A stretch of DNA of 64,000 nucleotides from Papio anubis. Lineage: Eukaryota; Chordata; Mammalia; Primates; Cercopithecidae. Of the stretch, positions 12,775 to 25,093 are shown piece by piece. The stretch covers positions 63,353,159 through 63,417,158 of the forward strand of contig NC_044986.1 in NCBI RefSeq assembly GCF_008728515.1, in the 5' to 3' direction. Each line of letters begins with the position of its first letter. The stretch's first letter is position 1. Under the pieces are notes generated by a model. That model saw only the letters and a list, made by a program, of their open reading frames with translations, did no database searches and was not told where the DNA came from. Position numbers and translations under genes: made by a program.

Positions 12775-14660
12775 CCATAGTCTTAGCCCAAAAGTCCCTT
12801 CAGCTGATAAACAACTTTAGCAAAATTTTAGTAAACAAAATTAACTTACAAAAATCACTAGCATTCCTACACACCAGTAACAGCCAAACTGAGAGAAAAA
12901 TCAGAAAGGCAATCTGATTCACAATTGCCACAAAAAGACTAAAATACTTACAAACACAGCTTACCAGAAAGGTGAAAGATCTCCATAACAAGAATTATAA
13001 AATGCTGCTCAAAGAAATCAGTGAAGACGCAAACAAATGGAAAAATATCACATGCTCATAGATAGGAAGAATCAACATCATTAAAATGGCCATACTGCCC
13101 AAAGCAATTTACAGATTCAATGCTATTCCTATCAAACTACCAATGACATTCTTTACAGAACTAGAGAAAACAACTTTAAAATTCATTTGGAACCAAAATG
13201 AGCCTGAATAGCCAAGGCAATCCTAAGCAGAAAGAACAAAGGTGGAGGCATCACGTTACCCAACTACAAACTACACTACAGAACACAGTTACCAAAACAG
13301 CATGGTACTGGTACAAAAAAAGACACATAGACCAATGGAACAGAAGAGAGGCCCAGAAATAAGGCCACACATCTATGACCATCTGATCTTTTGACAAAGC
13401 TGACAAAAAATAACAATTGAGAAAAGACTCTCTATTCAATAAATGATGCTGGAATAATTGGCTAGCCATATGCAGATGATTGACTCTGGACCCCTTCCTT
13501 ACACCATATACAAAAATCAAGTCAAGATGAATTGAAGACTTAAATGTAAAATCCAAAACTATAAAAACACTGAAAGAAAACCTAGAAAATACCATCCTGG
13601 ACATAGGAATGGGCAAAGATGTCAGGACAAAGACACTAAAAGCAATCGCAACAAAAGTAAAATTTGATTAAACTTAAGAGCTTCCACACAGCAAAGGAAA
13701 CTATCAACAGAGTAAACAGACAACCTACAGATGGGAGAAAATATTTGCAAACTATGCATCTGACAAAGGTCTGATATAAGAAACTTGTAAGCATCTATAA
13801 GAGACTTAAACAAATTGACAAAAGAAAACCCCATTAAAAAGTGGGCAAAGGACATGAACACACTTTTCAAAAGAAGACATACATGTGGCCAACCAACATA
13901 CAAAAAAAAAGCTCAATATCACTGATCATTAAAGAAACGCAAATCAAAACCACAATGAGATACCATCCCACACCAGTCAAAATGGCTGTAACTAAAAAGT
14001 CAAAAAATAACAGATGTTGGCAAGGTTGCAGAGAAAAGGAAGCACTTATATACTGTTGGTAGGAGTGTAAGTTAATTCAGCCATTATAGAAAGCAGTATG
14101 GTAATTCCCCCAAAGAGCTAAAAGCAGAACTGCCATTTGACCCAGGAATCCCACTTCTGGGTACATACCCAAAGGAATATAAATCATTCTATCATAAAGA
14201 CACATGTACACGAATGCTCATTGCAGCACTTTTCACAATAGCAAAAACATGGAATCAACCTAAATGCTCATCAATGACAGATTTGATGAAGAAAACGAGG
14301 CACATACTCACCATGGAATTCTATGCAGCTATAAAAAATAACGAGGTGTCTTTTGTGGAAACATGGATGGAGCTGGAGGCTATTATTCTTAGTAAACTAA
14401 CACAGAAACGGAAAACCAAATACCACTTATTCTCACTTATAAGAGGAAGCTAAATGACAAGAACTTATAAACACAAAGAAAACAGTAAACACTGGGCTCT
14501 TCTTGAAGGTGGAGGGTGGGAAAAGGGAGAGGAGGAGAAAAGATAACTACTGGGTACTAGGCTTAATACTTGGGTGATGAAATAATCTGTACAACAAACT
14601 CCCATGACACAAGTTTACCTATGTAATAAACCTTCACATGTACCCCTGAATCTTAAAAAA
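12775..14660 (+). mobile_element. Older L1 (L1PA8-16 or L1PB-like) 3' part, plus strand
   Basis: Begins late in the RT region (AGTCTTAGCCCAAAAGTCCC) and runs through the ORF2 C-terminus and 3' UTR to CACATGTACCCCTGAATCTT at about 14650. Its 3' UTR has the older CCCCTGAA spelling rather than the CCCTAGAA of young L1PA. Its left edge abuts the 5' end of the minus-strand L1PA fragment with no spacer. Confidence 0.8.
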
Positions 14661-14705
14661 GGTTTTTAAAAAAACACAAACACTATGATGGAGAAGGCAC
14701 TTCTG

Positions 14706-15030
14706 CATAGTGCTATGCTGTCTACCATGACAGCCACTGGCCACGTGTCGCTATTGAACACGAAATATGGTTAGTTCAGATATACTATAAATGTAAAATA
14801 CACATCAAATTTCAAAGACTTATAACTAAAACAGAAGTAAGATATCTCATTATGATGTTTATATTGATTGCATGTTGAAATGATATTTTTCATACACTGA
14901 CTTAACTATAATTTCACCTGTTCCTTTTACTGTATGTAACTACTAGAAATTTAAAATTATCTATTTGGCTCACATATTATTGTAGTTTGCATAATATTTC
15001 CATAACACAGTGCTGGCTAATAAAATAAAC
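14706..15030. mobile_element. Old DNA-transposon-like repeat remnant
   Basis: Contains GCCACTGGCCACGTGTCGC and ends near ACACAGTGCTGG, resembling an interspersed repeat with GTGCTGTCCAATAG-type inverted ends. Family not named with confidence. A relative in the other orientation lies near 48040-48200. Confidence 0.4.
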
Positions 15031-15173
15031 TAAATCATATTTTCCAGTATATAGTACCACAAAAGGTCATGGTTTTTGTACCATTAAATGGTTTTCAGGC
15101 ATTTTAATTGCTTCATGCTAAATCTTATGTGACACATATAAGCATATTCAAAGTAAATATTTTGGTATTTCTA

Positions 15174-15472
15174 GGCCAGGTGCAGTGGCTCACGCCTGCC
15201 ATCCCAGCATTTTTGGGAGGCCGAGACAGGCGGATCACCTGAGGTTGGGAGTTCGAGACCACCCTGACCAACATGGAGAAACCCCATCTCTACTAAAAAT
15301 ACAAAATTAGCTGGGCATGGAGGTGCATGCCTGTAATCCCAGCTACTCAGGAAGCTGAGGCAGGAGAATTGCTTGAACCTGGGAGGCAGAGGTTGCGGTG
15401 AGCCGACATCATGCCATTGCATTCCAGCCTGGGCAACAAGAGTGAAACTCTGTCTCAAAAAAAAAAAAAAAA
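15174..15472 (+). mobile_element. AluS-like, plus strand
   Basis: Complete dimer from GGCCAGGTGCAGTGGCTCAC to a 17-A tail. An additional Alu arm follows directly. Confidence 0.93.
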
Positions 15473-15475
15473 TTG

Positions 15476-15646
15476 ACCAGGCCTGGTAGTGCACACCTGT
15501 AGTCCCAGCTACGCAGGAGGCTGTAGTGGGAGGATGGCTTGAGCCTGGAAGGTCAAAGCTGCAGCGAGCTATGATCACATCACTGCCCTCTAGCAGCCTG
15601 GGTAAGAGAGCAAGACCCTGCCAAAAAAAAAAAAAATTAATATATT
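15476..15646 (+). mobile_element. Alu partial (single arm), plus strand
   Basis: CAGGCCTGGTAGTGCACACC through GAGCAAGACCCTGCC and an A-tail: a diverged, 5'-truncated AluJ-type copy or free monomer joined to the tail of the preceding Alu. Confidence 0.8.
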
Positions 15647-15859
15647 TCAATCGAAATTGATTTATGAACATAAGACAGCCAAGATGATATGAGGAACTCA
15701 TAACTGATTAACATTGAAGGAAAATAGGCAAAAATAAAAATTCATCTTGTTTTAGAAGGAAAGAAATTGGGAGTTTATCAAATATTTAAAAGAAACACAT
15801 TTGCAAACTAATAGCCAATACTTAGTCTCATATCCTTCCTTTCTTTCTTCCCTCTACAT

Positions 15860-16200
15860 TTCCTCCAAACTGAACTTCATATATTTCCCACAGCAAACAA
15901 CCTATGTGATTCCTGCTATGTGCCTTTGCACAGGCTCTTACCCCTTTCTGGAATTCCCAGCTCCTTCAATTGTCTGATGAGTACCTACTTCTCCTTCAAA
16001 AGCCAGCTTAAGAGCTTTCTCTCCTCTGAAGCCTGATCCATCCCAGGGGAGTTAACCACTTACTACTTGGCGCTCTTATAGTATTTAGCATTCACCCATA
16101 TTACAGTTTTTATCATGTTCCATTTCACGTACTTGTTTGTCTGATTCTCCTTGAGAACTAGGATTGCAATTGTTCCTACTTTGAACCACTTCTTAGCACT
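15860..16200 (-). repeat. L2-type 3' end remnant
   Basis: TGCCTTTGCACAGGCTCTTACC, read in two pieces, and CTTCAAAAGCCAGCTTAAG resemble the reverse complement of an L2 3' end. Too old for exact edges. Confidence 0.5.
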
Positions 16201-16351
16201 GTGTTTATATAAGAATTATGTAACTAGAAACTGCAGTAACACCAAGAGCATTTTAATTTGAATTTTACAGTTTAGCTATCTGTTATAGCCCATACAGAAT
16301 CTGTCAGTAAAATGTGTTAAGTCTCTCTCAAAATCCATCATATGTATTCTT

Positions 16352-16402
16352 GTATGTATTATATATATACACATATGTATAATAAATAAATATATGTGTG
16401 TA

Positions 16403-16442
<40 letters not shown>
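16352..16442. repeat. TA/TG then (CA)n microsatellite
   Basis: Alternating TATA/TGTG followed by about 15 CA units ending at 16442. Confidence 0.95.
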
Positions 16443-16444
<2 letters not shown>

Positions 16445-16570
16445 CAGTCATATAGTCACATAGTTTCTAGGTGGCCATACCTCTCAGTTTGCTTGATATG
16501 CCTTTTGTAGATCAATTAAGGTCTGTTGACCATTTTATGAATCTTTGTCTCTCAGAAGCAACCCAGTTTT

Positions 16571-16872
16571 GGTCAGGCGTGGTGGCTCACACCTGTAACC
16601 CCAGCACTTTGGGAGGCCAAGGCAGGCAGATCATCTGAGGTCGGGAGTTCAAGACAGCTTGGCCAAAGTGGTGAAACCCTGTCTCTACTAAAAAATATAA
16701 AAATTAGCCAGCTGTGGTGGTGCACACCTACAGTCACAGCTACTCAAAAGGCTGAGGCAGGAGAACCACTCGAACCCATGAGGCGGAGGTTGCAGTGAGC
16801 CAAGATTACGTCACTGCACTCCAGCCAGGGTGACAGATCCAGACCCCTTCTCGAAAAAAAAAAAAAAAAAAG
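16571..16872 (+). mobile_element. Alu, plus strand
   Basis: GGTCAGGCGTGGTGGCTCAC to an 18-A tail. Complete dimer with moderate divergence. Confidence 0.92.
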
Positions 16873-18950
16873 GCATCCTGGTTTGGATAACAAATTACAT
16901 GTTTCTGCTAATAATTTTCTAAACATTATCAATAGCAAATTAAATTCTCTGTGAAGCCAAATATGCTGACTACAGTTGCTAACACAGGATAATATTTCAT
17001 TGTTCAAGAGCTATAAAAACAACCTTTTGATTTTTGCTATTAACTGTTACAGTGAATAATGTGGTGCTTCACCCAGATTCCCTTTATAAGGCATTCCCTT
17101 TTCAGCTAGAAATACCAGCTGTGATGGCTCACATCTCTTTTCCTCACTGGAAACAGTCCTCAGTTGCAGGATCTGCCTCATCCAAAGTTGCACAGCTCCT
17201 AGGATGATGTGCCATCAATGATCGACAGTTGTGGGAATTCTAAGGGTCCATTCCCGTGTTTCAATATGAGACAATTCTGAAAGGCCATCCCAGCTCCAAC
17301 ACTCCCCATAGGACAGCTAAGACTTCCATTGTAAGTTGGCTTCTCTGCAATCTGCCTTTCTCACTTCCTTACACGTTTATTTTCTGAAAGAATGTCCCAA
17401 CAAAACTTTTTTGTACTCAGATTTACTTTTGAGTCTGTTCTAGTGTACCTGATCTAAAACAACAATCACCCTTCATTCTACTATCAGCTACCTAGGAACT
17501 ATGCAAGGCTCAGAACCTTTATATTTTGTCCAAGTTAGAACTAATACTTCATGCAAGGATTCTTGATTCTTACTATATTTCTGTCATTTCTACCATTTGA
17601 CCTAGTTTTATTTTTATGTAACAACTTTGAGTAAAGTTTAATGTTAAAAAACCATAGCAGGAACTTCTAATATATGAGGAATGCCTAAACACTAGGGAAT
17701 AAAGGAACCTACTTCGTGGGATAGGATCAGTTGGAATGATCCACAAAGTGAATGACTGACCTGCCCCACAGATGTTAGAAATCATGGCTGCCTCTGCCGG
17801 AAGGCAAAAGACAAAGGGCTCTCAGCCTTTAGGCTCTCTGGCCAAGAGGATGTAACCTTTAGGAACTTTCACCTCTGTATTGCTCTCTGCATTTCACCTG
17901 TGTACTGATTGCTCTCTGCAAGTCTTAAGTCTTGACACTTTCGAATATTCTCCATTACTTTATAGTTATTTTTATTTTACAAAAATTATTTCATTCTCTT
18001 CCTGTACTCTGGCTCTATCTGATTGGTTTCACTTTCATTAAAAAAAAAAAAAAAATGGCTGTCTACTTTTTATTATTTCAGCTTTTCTTACTAGTTCTGC
18101 AATCATATAGCTTGCATTTCTGTAGGAGTCTCACTATTAATTTTGATTACCAAGAGAGATTAGTACATTAGAGCACAAAAAGGAGATCTATGAGAATAGT
18201 CTATTTTCTCAACAGGGGAACCCAGATGCTTCCTTTTCCCCAGTGAGCACTGCACAAGCTCCTCTTAAACCCCAAGTGGGCATTCTATGCCAGATTTACA
18301 CGACACCAAACTTAACTTGTCAGGAAGGATTTGGAATCATTACTTAACAGTCATCCAGAGAATTAAGGAACATTTAGTAAAGGAATAAGACTAGAACCAG
18401 AGCAATTCAGAAAAATAACAGCTGAAACAATACATTTGTTTTATCTCCAAAACAATTCACATATTTAAATACTTGTCCAATATCTAGTCCTTAATTTAGG
18501 CACATAAAAGAAAACAAAGAAAAAAAAAAACATTTTTACCAGCTTAACCAGATCCCCACTATTTATTATTTCTCTCAACTCCCAGTTTTTTGAATTATCA
18601 GCTCCTATATTCCAGTTTCAATATCTGAATCCAGCCTCTTTCATTTTGATGATTCCTTTGTATCTTCTTGGACTTTGATTTCATGCTCTAATCAATCTAA
18701 CCTTGGTTGATATCTCTGTTTGGGGCATATCTACTCTTGCACAGACCTATATAGGATACTATTTATTTCTCTTAAGTTATCTAGATATCTGTAAACTCAA
18801 AAACATTGTCTCCAACCAAATCAACCACTCAAAAATCAGCTACCAATACAGAATAATGAAAACTGTTAAGAATATAAAAATGTAAAGCATCTAGTACACT
18901 ACACTTGAGCTGATAATGACAATTCTCATATGCAGTCCATGCCAACCAAA
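16873..18950. other. Unique or unclassified intronic sequence
   Basis: No exon or clear young repeat recognised. Contains a 15-A run near 18041 and an A-rich run near 18520. Parts of 17050-17330 may be an old DNA-transposon remnant but could not be named. Confidence 0.5.
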
Positions 18951-18957
18951 AAAGAGA

Positions 18958-19020
18958 AGGTATGAAGGTAGGGAAGGAGGGAGGGAGGGAGGGAGGGAGG
19001 GAGAGAGGGAGGGAAGAAAA
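18958..19020 (+). repeat. (GGGA)n purine tract
   Basis: GGGAGGGA repeated about eight times with GAGA interruptions. All purine on the plus strand, so pyrimidine on the CTNNA3 strand. Confidence 0.95.
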
Positions 19021-20395
19021 AACTTAGGCTGAAAGCTGCCTTTACATTTTTAGAATTTTAATTCTAACCTGTCTCTTGTATTCAAAAAGTCATTGCATAT
19101 AGTTTCTCCCAACTGTTTTACCTTATCATCATAAGAAATAAAAATAAATTAATTAATTAAGGCTGGAATTGTTTCCAAAATGCATTTTCAGGAGTGGGAT
19201 GGAGGTCCTATACAAAAGGAAAAATCCCATAACATATCTTTGCATGTAGTCTTTATATGAATTTTCAGAATTTCCCAAGACATGGAATGCATTAAACTCA
19301 AGACACACAATAAAATAGGTTTCTGAATAACAAAGCTAGTCCATTTGATTCTTTATTCACTCAACAAATATGTAATGAGAACCAACAACATGCTTCCACA
19401 GAAAACATCAAGAGAAGAAAAAAGTGGGTGGATGAGGGTCCAGAAATGCAAATTCGTTCCTGCGTGGAGCTCATGCCTGACTTGTTTACTCTAGCAACAT
19501 TATCTCTCACTCAATTCTAATAATGCCCTAGAGTCATATCACCTGAATATTAACTTTACTAATAATTATACATCACCTGTGTAACATATCCAACCCACCT
19601 ATAACAATATGATTTCAACCCACTCCCAGAAAAATATCCATGCTTGGTGTTATCTTAGAACTCAAACATGATGGCTGACTGCCTACCATTCTATTTTCAC
19701 CAATTTCAGAAAGATCACCATGTAAAAATCGTTGATTTCCTGAAGATCATTCCTTTTTCACAAGGCCTCGTTGCTCTGCCCATTTATGAAAAACAAATCC
19801 TTAATCATGTTATACATCAGAGAATGTGAACTAGGGCTAACCAATCATAGAGATATAACAAAATCAGCAGAAGTATCTTAGAAATATATATCCCTAAGTT
19901 TTAAAAGTCAAAAGGTATATTTTCTCTGATCCTAAATGTTTTCTGGAGTGTATTTTTAATGAATAAAAATCCTGTTCTAGAATATGGCTGGATGTGGATC
20001 CAAATGCAGAGATTAAAATAAAAAAATTATTTCTGGATATTTACATTGATTTTCAGAAGAGACTTAATGCTTTGCAAAATAAGACCTTTTATAACAGGCA
20101 GTCTATTGTATAAATTTAGTAGATGCTTGAAACTCATTTCAATTAATGTCAGAGAGGTTGTTTCTCCATTACATGGCACATACAATATGCAATCATTTCA
20201 TTCATTCTTTAATTCAAAAATACAATTCAGCTTTTTCTAAATGCCACGCACTGTGCCTGGGGCTTGGGATAAAACTAAACAAAACAGACATGTGATCTGC
20301 CTGCATAGAGCTTAAAGTGTGTGAGGGATGCTGTCCATAATGGATTTGAAACAAAAGGACTGATAATGACTTCACAGAAAACACGAGTGAAGACT
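19021..20395. other. Unique intronic sequence, one possible L2 scrap
   Basis: No gene seen. 20240-20330 (GCACTGTGCCTGGGGCTTG) resembles a short L2-type fragment. Confidence 0.5.
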
Positions 20396-20399
20396 AGCA

Positions 20400-20912
20400 T
20401 TGATATAATGTTGTGAGTCTCCCAGAGATGTCCACATTCAAATTCCCAGAATCTGTGAATATGTTACCTGACATGGCAAGAGGAATTTTGCAGATGTAAT
20501 TAAGGTTAAGGGTCTTCAGATGGGACGATTATCCTGGATAATCTGGGTGGGTCCCACTAATCACATGAGTCCTAAAAAGAAGAGAATTTTTCCAAGGTGT
20601 GGTCAGAGAAAGAGAGATGAGGTTGGAAACAGGGTCAGAGAAACGTGACCTTGCTGCCTTACAAGATGGAGGCAGAGAACCATGAGGCAAGGAATGAGGG
20701 TGACCTCTAGAAACTGGAAAAGGCAAAAACAATGGACTCTTCCCTAGAGACTCCAGAAAACAATGCATTCCTCCAACACTTTGATTTTTACTCCAGTGAG
20801 GCCCAGGTCAGACTTTTGATTATAGAGCTGAAAGATTTAAATTTGTGTGGTTTAAGACACTAAGTGTGTGGTAATTTGTTACAGCAGCAATAGAAAACTA
20901 ACCAAACATACA
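20400..20912 (+). mobile_element. MLT1-class MaLR LTR, plus strand
   Basis: Recognisable by GCAGATGTAATTAAGGTTAAG, read in two pieces, CCTGGATAATCTGGGTGGG, and an end of GTGTGGTAATTTGTTACAGC with GAAAACTAACC. Diverged solo LTR. No target duplication found. Confidence 0.7.
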
Positions 20913-21415
20913 CACATATGTATCCACTCATAAATTTAACAGGACAGTATATATCAGGGCAAACATATGAGAGGTGACAATGTGCTAGCAGCCCTCACTC
21001 TCAGCACCTCCTCAGCCTCCACGACCACCTGGCAGCGCTTGAGGAGCCCTTCAGTCCACCATGGCACCATGGGAGCCCCTCTCTGGGCTGGCTGAGGCCG
21101 GACCTGCCTCCCTCTGCTTGCAGGGAAGTGTGGAGGAAGAGGCACCAGCGGGAACCGCCGCTGCAAGCAGGGTGCTCGCAGGCCAGTGGGAGTCCCCGCG
21201 GGCGTGGGTGTGAGGGCGGGCACAGGCTAGGCGGGCTGGCACTGCACTCAAATTCTTGGGGGGCCTTAGCTGCCTCCCTGCCTGGCAGGGTTCAGGACTG
21301 GCGGGCAGCTCCGCCTGCAGCCCTGGTGCAGGATCCACTAGGTGAAGCCACTGGGCTCCTGAGCTGGATGGGGACTTGGAGAACTTTTGTATCTAGCTGC
21401 AGGATTGTATGTGCA

Positions 21416-21622
21416 CCAATCAGCACTCTGTATCTAGCTAACCTAGTGGGGACTTGGAGAACTTTTCGGTCTAGCACTCTGTGTCTAGCTCAAGGAATGT
21501 AAACACACCAATCAGCACTCTGTCAAAACGGACCAATCAGCTCTCTGTAAAATAGACCAATCAACTCTCTGTAAAATGGACAAATCAGCAGGATGTGGGT
21601 GGGGCCAGATAAGGGAATAAAA
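21416..21622 (+). promoter_or_regulatory. LTR12 U3 promoter: CCAAT boxes and TATA-like box
   Basis: CCAAT motifs at 21416, 21508, 21533 and 21557, a GATAA at about 21608 and AATAAAA at 21616. This is the arrangement known for active HERV-9 LTR promoters. Activity here is inferred from the family only. Confidence 0.7.
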
Positions 21623-21702
21623 GCAGGCTGCCCAAGCCAGCCAGCAGTAACCTGCTGGGGTGCCCTTTCACGCTGTGGAAGCTTTGTCCTATCAGTCTTT
21701 GC

Positions 21703-21708
21703 AATAAA
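21703..21708 (+). terminator. LTR12 polyadenylation signal
   Basis: AATAAA in GCAATAAATCTTGC, the usual R-region poly(A) signal of this LTR family. Confidence 0.75.
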
Positions 21709-22079
21709 TCTTGCGGCTGCTCACTCCTTGACTCCACGCTGCCTTTATGAGCTGTAACAGGCAGCTGTAACATTCACCGCGAAGGTCCGCAGCTTCACTC
21801 CTGAAGCCAATGAGACCACGAACCCACTGGGAAGAACAAACAACTCCAGACATGCTGCCTTTAAGAGCTGTAACACTCACCGTGAAGGTCTGCAGCTTCA
21901 CTCCTGACAGCAAGACCACGAACCCACCAGAAGGAAGTAGCTCCAGACACATCTAAATGTCTGAAGGAACAAATTCCGGACACAACATCTTTAAGAACTG
22001 TAACACCCACCGCGAGGGTCCGCGGCTTCATTCTTGAAGCCAGTGAGACCAAGAACCCACCAATTCCAGACACAACATA

Positions 22080-22850
22080 CATAATCAATAGTGTTAAGTG
22101 GTTGTCTGTCTTGTCTGTTATAGACCCATCTGGTCTCATTTATTACTAATTTCTTCCTAATGTGACAAGACGTTGACCTTATTGAATGTTGAAATTCTAT
22201 TTTAGAAAATGATCAAGACTTGCTGATCTGTTTAAGGAAGTGAATTTATTTAGAATCAGAGGAGTCATGGTTGTGTGGACTGAGCCTGCGACAAACATAA
22301 GCTGCATTCATTTCTCACTGCTGAACTGCTCTGGCTGGACGCAATAGACTTGCAAAATTTAAGCCAATCTCTGAAGTCTCCTTCAGCTAAAAGAGTCACA
22401 GGTTTTGATGAATTAATCACTTTCAGTTTTTGTGCTTATCATCAAGCATTTACTCCATCAGCACAGCTCAATTACAAAGGCTACTGACTGATCTGAAAAA
22501 CAACTGGGTCCACCAAAGGAGACACAGTATTCCTTAAAGTAGAAAGATGAGGACTTAAGTGCTAGAGCCATCTCAAGTTTTTGAGCAAACGCTGAGCAAG
22601 GTTTGAGTTTGGCTAGTTCCAGAAAAATGCATTCCCTTTCAGTAAAACTGATGCAACAGCTATAAAGAAGCAGTATTTGTGATAGAAACCTGGTGGCAGT
22701 AAACCTGGGGATGAGATCTCGTAATACACTCCACAGTTTTCCAGGTTGGTTCCTGCTACTTAATTCCAATATTCATTAGCTCAGTTCAATTTGCTTAGTT
22801 TAAGAAAACCATAAAATCACCACTATTTTGATGTGATATGTGTTTATTAT
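22080..22850. other. Unique intronic sequence
   Basis: No exon or repeat recognised. Frames on either strand are short and unlike known proteins. Confidence 0.5.
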
Positions 22851-22852
22851 AT

Positions 22853-23343
22853 ACAGGGCCAGTTTCAGGGGCCTGCTATTGCACACAGGATCCCAATTTT
22901 AGACAGGGTCCCAGGCTTGGGTTTTCATGCTATGCTACCACACTCTTGAAATTTTTAACAATTTTACCTTTGAATCTGTGTAGTCCAATGCGGCAATGAA
23001 GCACATGTCTTGGCTCATATGCAGTCCTACCTCCAAGTGACTTCCTGGGATAGTTCCTCAGACAGTTCTCCCACCCAGTGATTACTGCCGCCCTTTATCC
23101 CTTGTGGGGGCCTTGGCACACCCTGGGGTAGGTCAGGGTCATTTGGTGGAGCCACAGACGTCTGTGAGGGTCTGCAATCACTTTATAAGTACCTCTATAC
23201 TCTAGAAATCTAATATTAAATAGCAAAAATAACCTTTCATAGGTCACTAGAGACTGTGTAAGAAAGCTACAGTTCCATTTCCCTGCTTTTTGAAGAAGCC
23301 TGACATTTTCATTTTGCACTAGGCCCCACAAATTATGTGGCCA
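22853..23343. mobile_element. Possible Arthur/hAT-like DNA transposon remnant
   Basis: The ends are roughly inverted: AGGGCCAGTTTCAGGGGCCT at the left and AGGCCCCACAAATTATGTGG with CCAACCT at the right. The family call rests on this resemblance only. Confidence 0.35.
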
Positions 23344-24258
23344 ACCTTATGTATGTGGTAAGTGTGCACATGTGTGTATATCTGAGTTTGTATCTATAAA
23401 GAATAAAATAACTTTCTATTTATCCATTTTAGATAAACTGAACTTGTAACTTTGTAATTTCTAGAGAAAATAAATGTATCTATAACTTTACAGTATTTTA
23501 TCTGTGAAGATGAGAATAATAATTGTAATAGTTTACAGATCATGGGAGAAGGCATTCCAATACAATATTATCTTCTGAGTTTTTTATGACTGATGAATTA
23601 CCTTGAAAAATATTTAAGAATATATGATATGCTAAAATTGGGGATATTCTAGCTTCAGGCATTCTGGCAGCAGGACATGACATTACTAAAATTTTCTTAT
23701 TAAAGAAATCTACCTTACAATTTTGATTTATTGACAGGTGAGAGATTTCTGGTCAGGGAGCAAAGTCATCAAATATTAAGAGTATGAAGATACATCAAAT
23801 GTGTTGAAGGATCCTCAAAATGCACCAAATAATTTTAGTGCGTTTCAGTTATTCACACAAAGTACTTATATTGAACAATCTCAAATATCTTAAATTCATA
23901 CCCAAAAAGTCACACGCTTTGTAACTAATCATTCTCAAAACATACCTATATGAGTCTTGAATTCTTCCATTTATGATAATGCAGATGAACAAAATATTCC
24001 TATTATAACTTTCATTTTGTTTAGCTCTATTATTTAAGGAATCTTCATAATCAACATATAATTGACAACATATTCAAGATTTTTCTCTTCACTTTATAAA
24101 TGTTACCAAGATTTGAGGGCAACAATAGTTATAGACATTCCATAGAGAAGAGACATATATTTCACATATATATGTATGTATACAATGAAACAAAATGGAT
24201 TTTGAAACAAATATTTTTGCCCTAAATTTAGACATTTCCAATATTTCTGAGTGATAGC

Positions 24259-24266
<8 letters not shown>
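23344..24266. other. Unique AT-rich intronic sequence
   Basis: No repeat or coding signal recognised. Confidence 0.5.
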
Positions 24267-24290
<24 letters not shown>

Positions 24291-24292
24291 AA
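24267..24292 (+). repeat. Poly(A) run, 26 bases
   Basis: A pure A-run, about 45 bases upstream of an Alu. It may be an expanded tail of a lost element. Confidence 0.9.
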
Positions 24293-24337
24293 CTAGACAC
24301 TGTCACATCTGAAAAAGATTAGCAGCTGCCAAAACTG

Positions 24338-24630
24338 TGTGGGTGCCTGTAATCCCAGCACTTTGGGAGGCCAAGGTGGGAGGGTCACTTGAGCCCAGGA
24401 GTTCGAGATCAGTCTGGGCATTATGGCAAAACCCCATCTCTACAAAAACTACAAAAATTAGAGGAGCATGGTAACACACCTGTAGTCCCAGCTACTTGGG
24501 AGGCTGAGGTAAAAGGATCCTGTGAGCCCAGGAGTTCGATGTTGCCATTAGCTGTGATCGCCCAACTGCACTTGAGCCTGGGCAACAGAGCAAGACACAG
24601 TCTATCTCCATAAAACAACAACAACAAAAA
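24338..24630 (+). mobile_element. AluJ-like, plus strand, 5' end damaged
   Basis: Lacks the usual GGCCGGGCGCGGTGGCTCA start; recognisable from GTGCCTGTAATCCCAGCAC to a CAACAACAAC tail. Lies about 460 bp 3' of the CTNNA3 donor on the gene strand, in antisense orientation to the gene. Confidence 0.85.
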
Positions 24631-25082
24631 TAACAACTGGCATGGGCTCTTTACACACCTTCAAACATAGCTCATGATCCCTGTAATATCACTTTTATTG
24701 ACTACTAACTTCTAATGGCCTTTCATTATTCACCAATTTAATCCTGAGCAATCTGCCCCTCTCTTTATCTTCTTTATATCTCTTAAATTTATGTGCAACT
24801 TTGGTTTCCTTTCTCCAATCCTGATTTCCTTCTTCAACTAATACTGAGATACTTCCACAAACAAAACGGTCATTTGTAAATACTCCTCTGGTTCTGACTT
24901 CATCCCTAGAAATTCCCAGGGTTGTTGTTCCCCAAAAATAACCAAGCAGAACTCACTTAGAAAATCAACCCATGTAAAATCACATACTCATTTGTAATTT
25001 ATCCTGTTTTGTACACGGAAAGTATCTCAGCATATATTCAAAGTACAAGGAAAGAGGGGCTAGGGATGGGAGGGCAAACAAG

Positions 25083-25093
25083 TCACCTACATT
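25083..25093 (-). other. CTNNA3: CTNNA3 splice donor
   Basis: On the minus strand the last exon codon AAT is followed by GTAGGTGAC, a good donor. Reading on past it gives non-catenin residues, so the exon ends here. Confidence 0.93.

Larger units (their letters stand above)
20968..22074 (+). mobile_element. Solo LTR12 (HERV-9 LTR), plus strand, complete
   Basis: Runs from TGAGAGGTGACAATGTGC to CCAATTCCAGACACA, with the 5-bp duplication ACATA on each side (20963-20967 and 22075-22079). The U3 part has repeated GTATCTAGCT and CCAATCAG units. R/U5 contains AATAAATCTTGC and three imperfect copies of the AGCTGTAACA..CACCGCGAAGG..GAACCCAC block. At 1107 bp it is shorter than the longest LTR12C forms. 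No internal proviral genes flank it, so it is a recombination product. LTR12 elements are known promoters and enhancers. This one points away from the CTNNA3 transcript direction, about 3 kb downstream of the exon. Confidence 0.92.
1..25090 (-). other. CTNNA3: CTNNA3 intron downstream of the exon
   Basis: All sequence 3' of the exon on the gene strand, out to the window edge. No further alpha-catenin codons are recognisable, in keeping with the very large introns of this gene. It holds the L1, Alu, LTR12 and MaLR insertions listed separately. Confidence 0.85.

Noticed and set aside
15171..15701. Minus-strand 176-codon frame
   Set aside because: It is the antisense of an Alu plus an Alu arm; the SPRLECSG- and SSWDYR-type peptides are typical Alu translations.
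16352..16442. Periodic TA/CA repeat as a possible CRISPR-like or regulatory array
   Set aside because: Ordinary dinucleotide microsatellite with no spacers.
21128..21502. Plus-strand 124-codon frame
   Set aside because: Lies wholly inside the LTR12 U3 region and is a product of its GC-rich composition.
24335..24630. Alu near the exon as an RNA gene (7SL or BC200)
   Set aside because: Dimeric Alu with a central A-rich linker and a damaged 5' end, not a 7SL-length or BC200-like copy.
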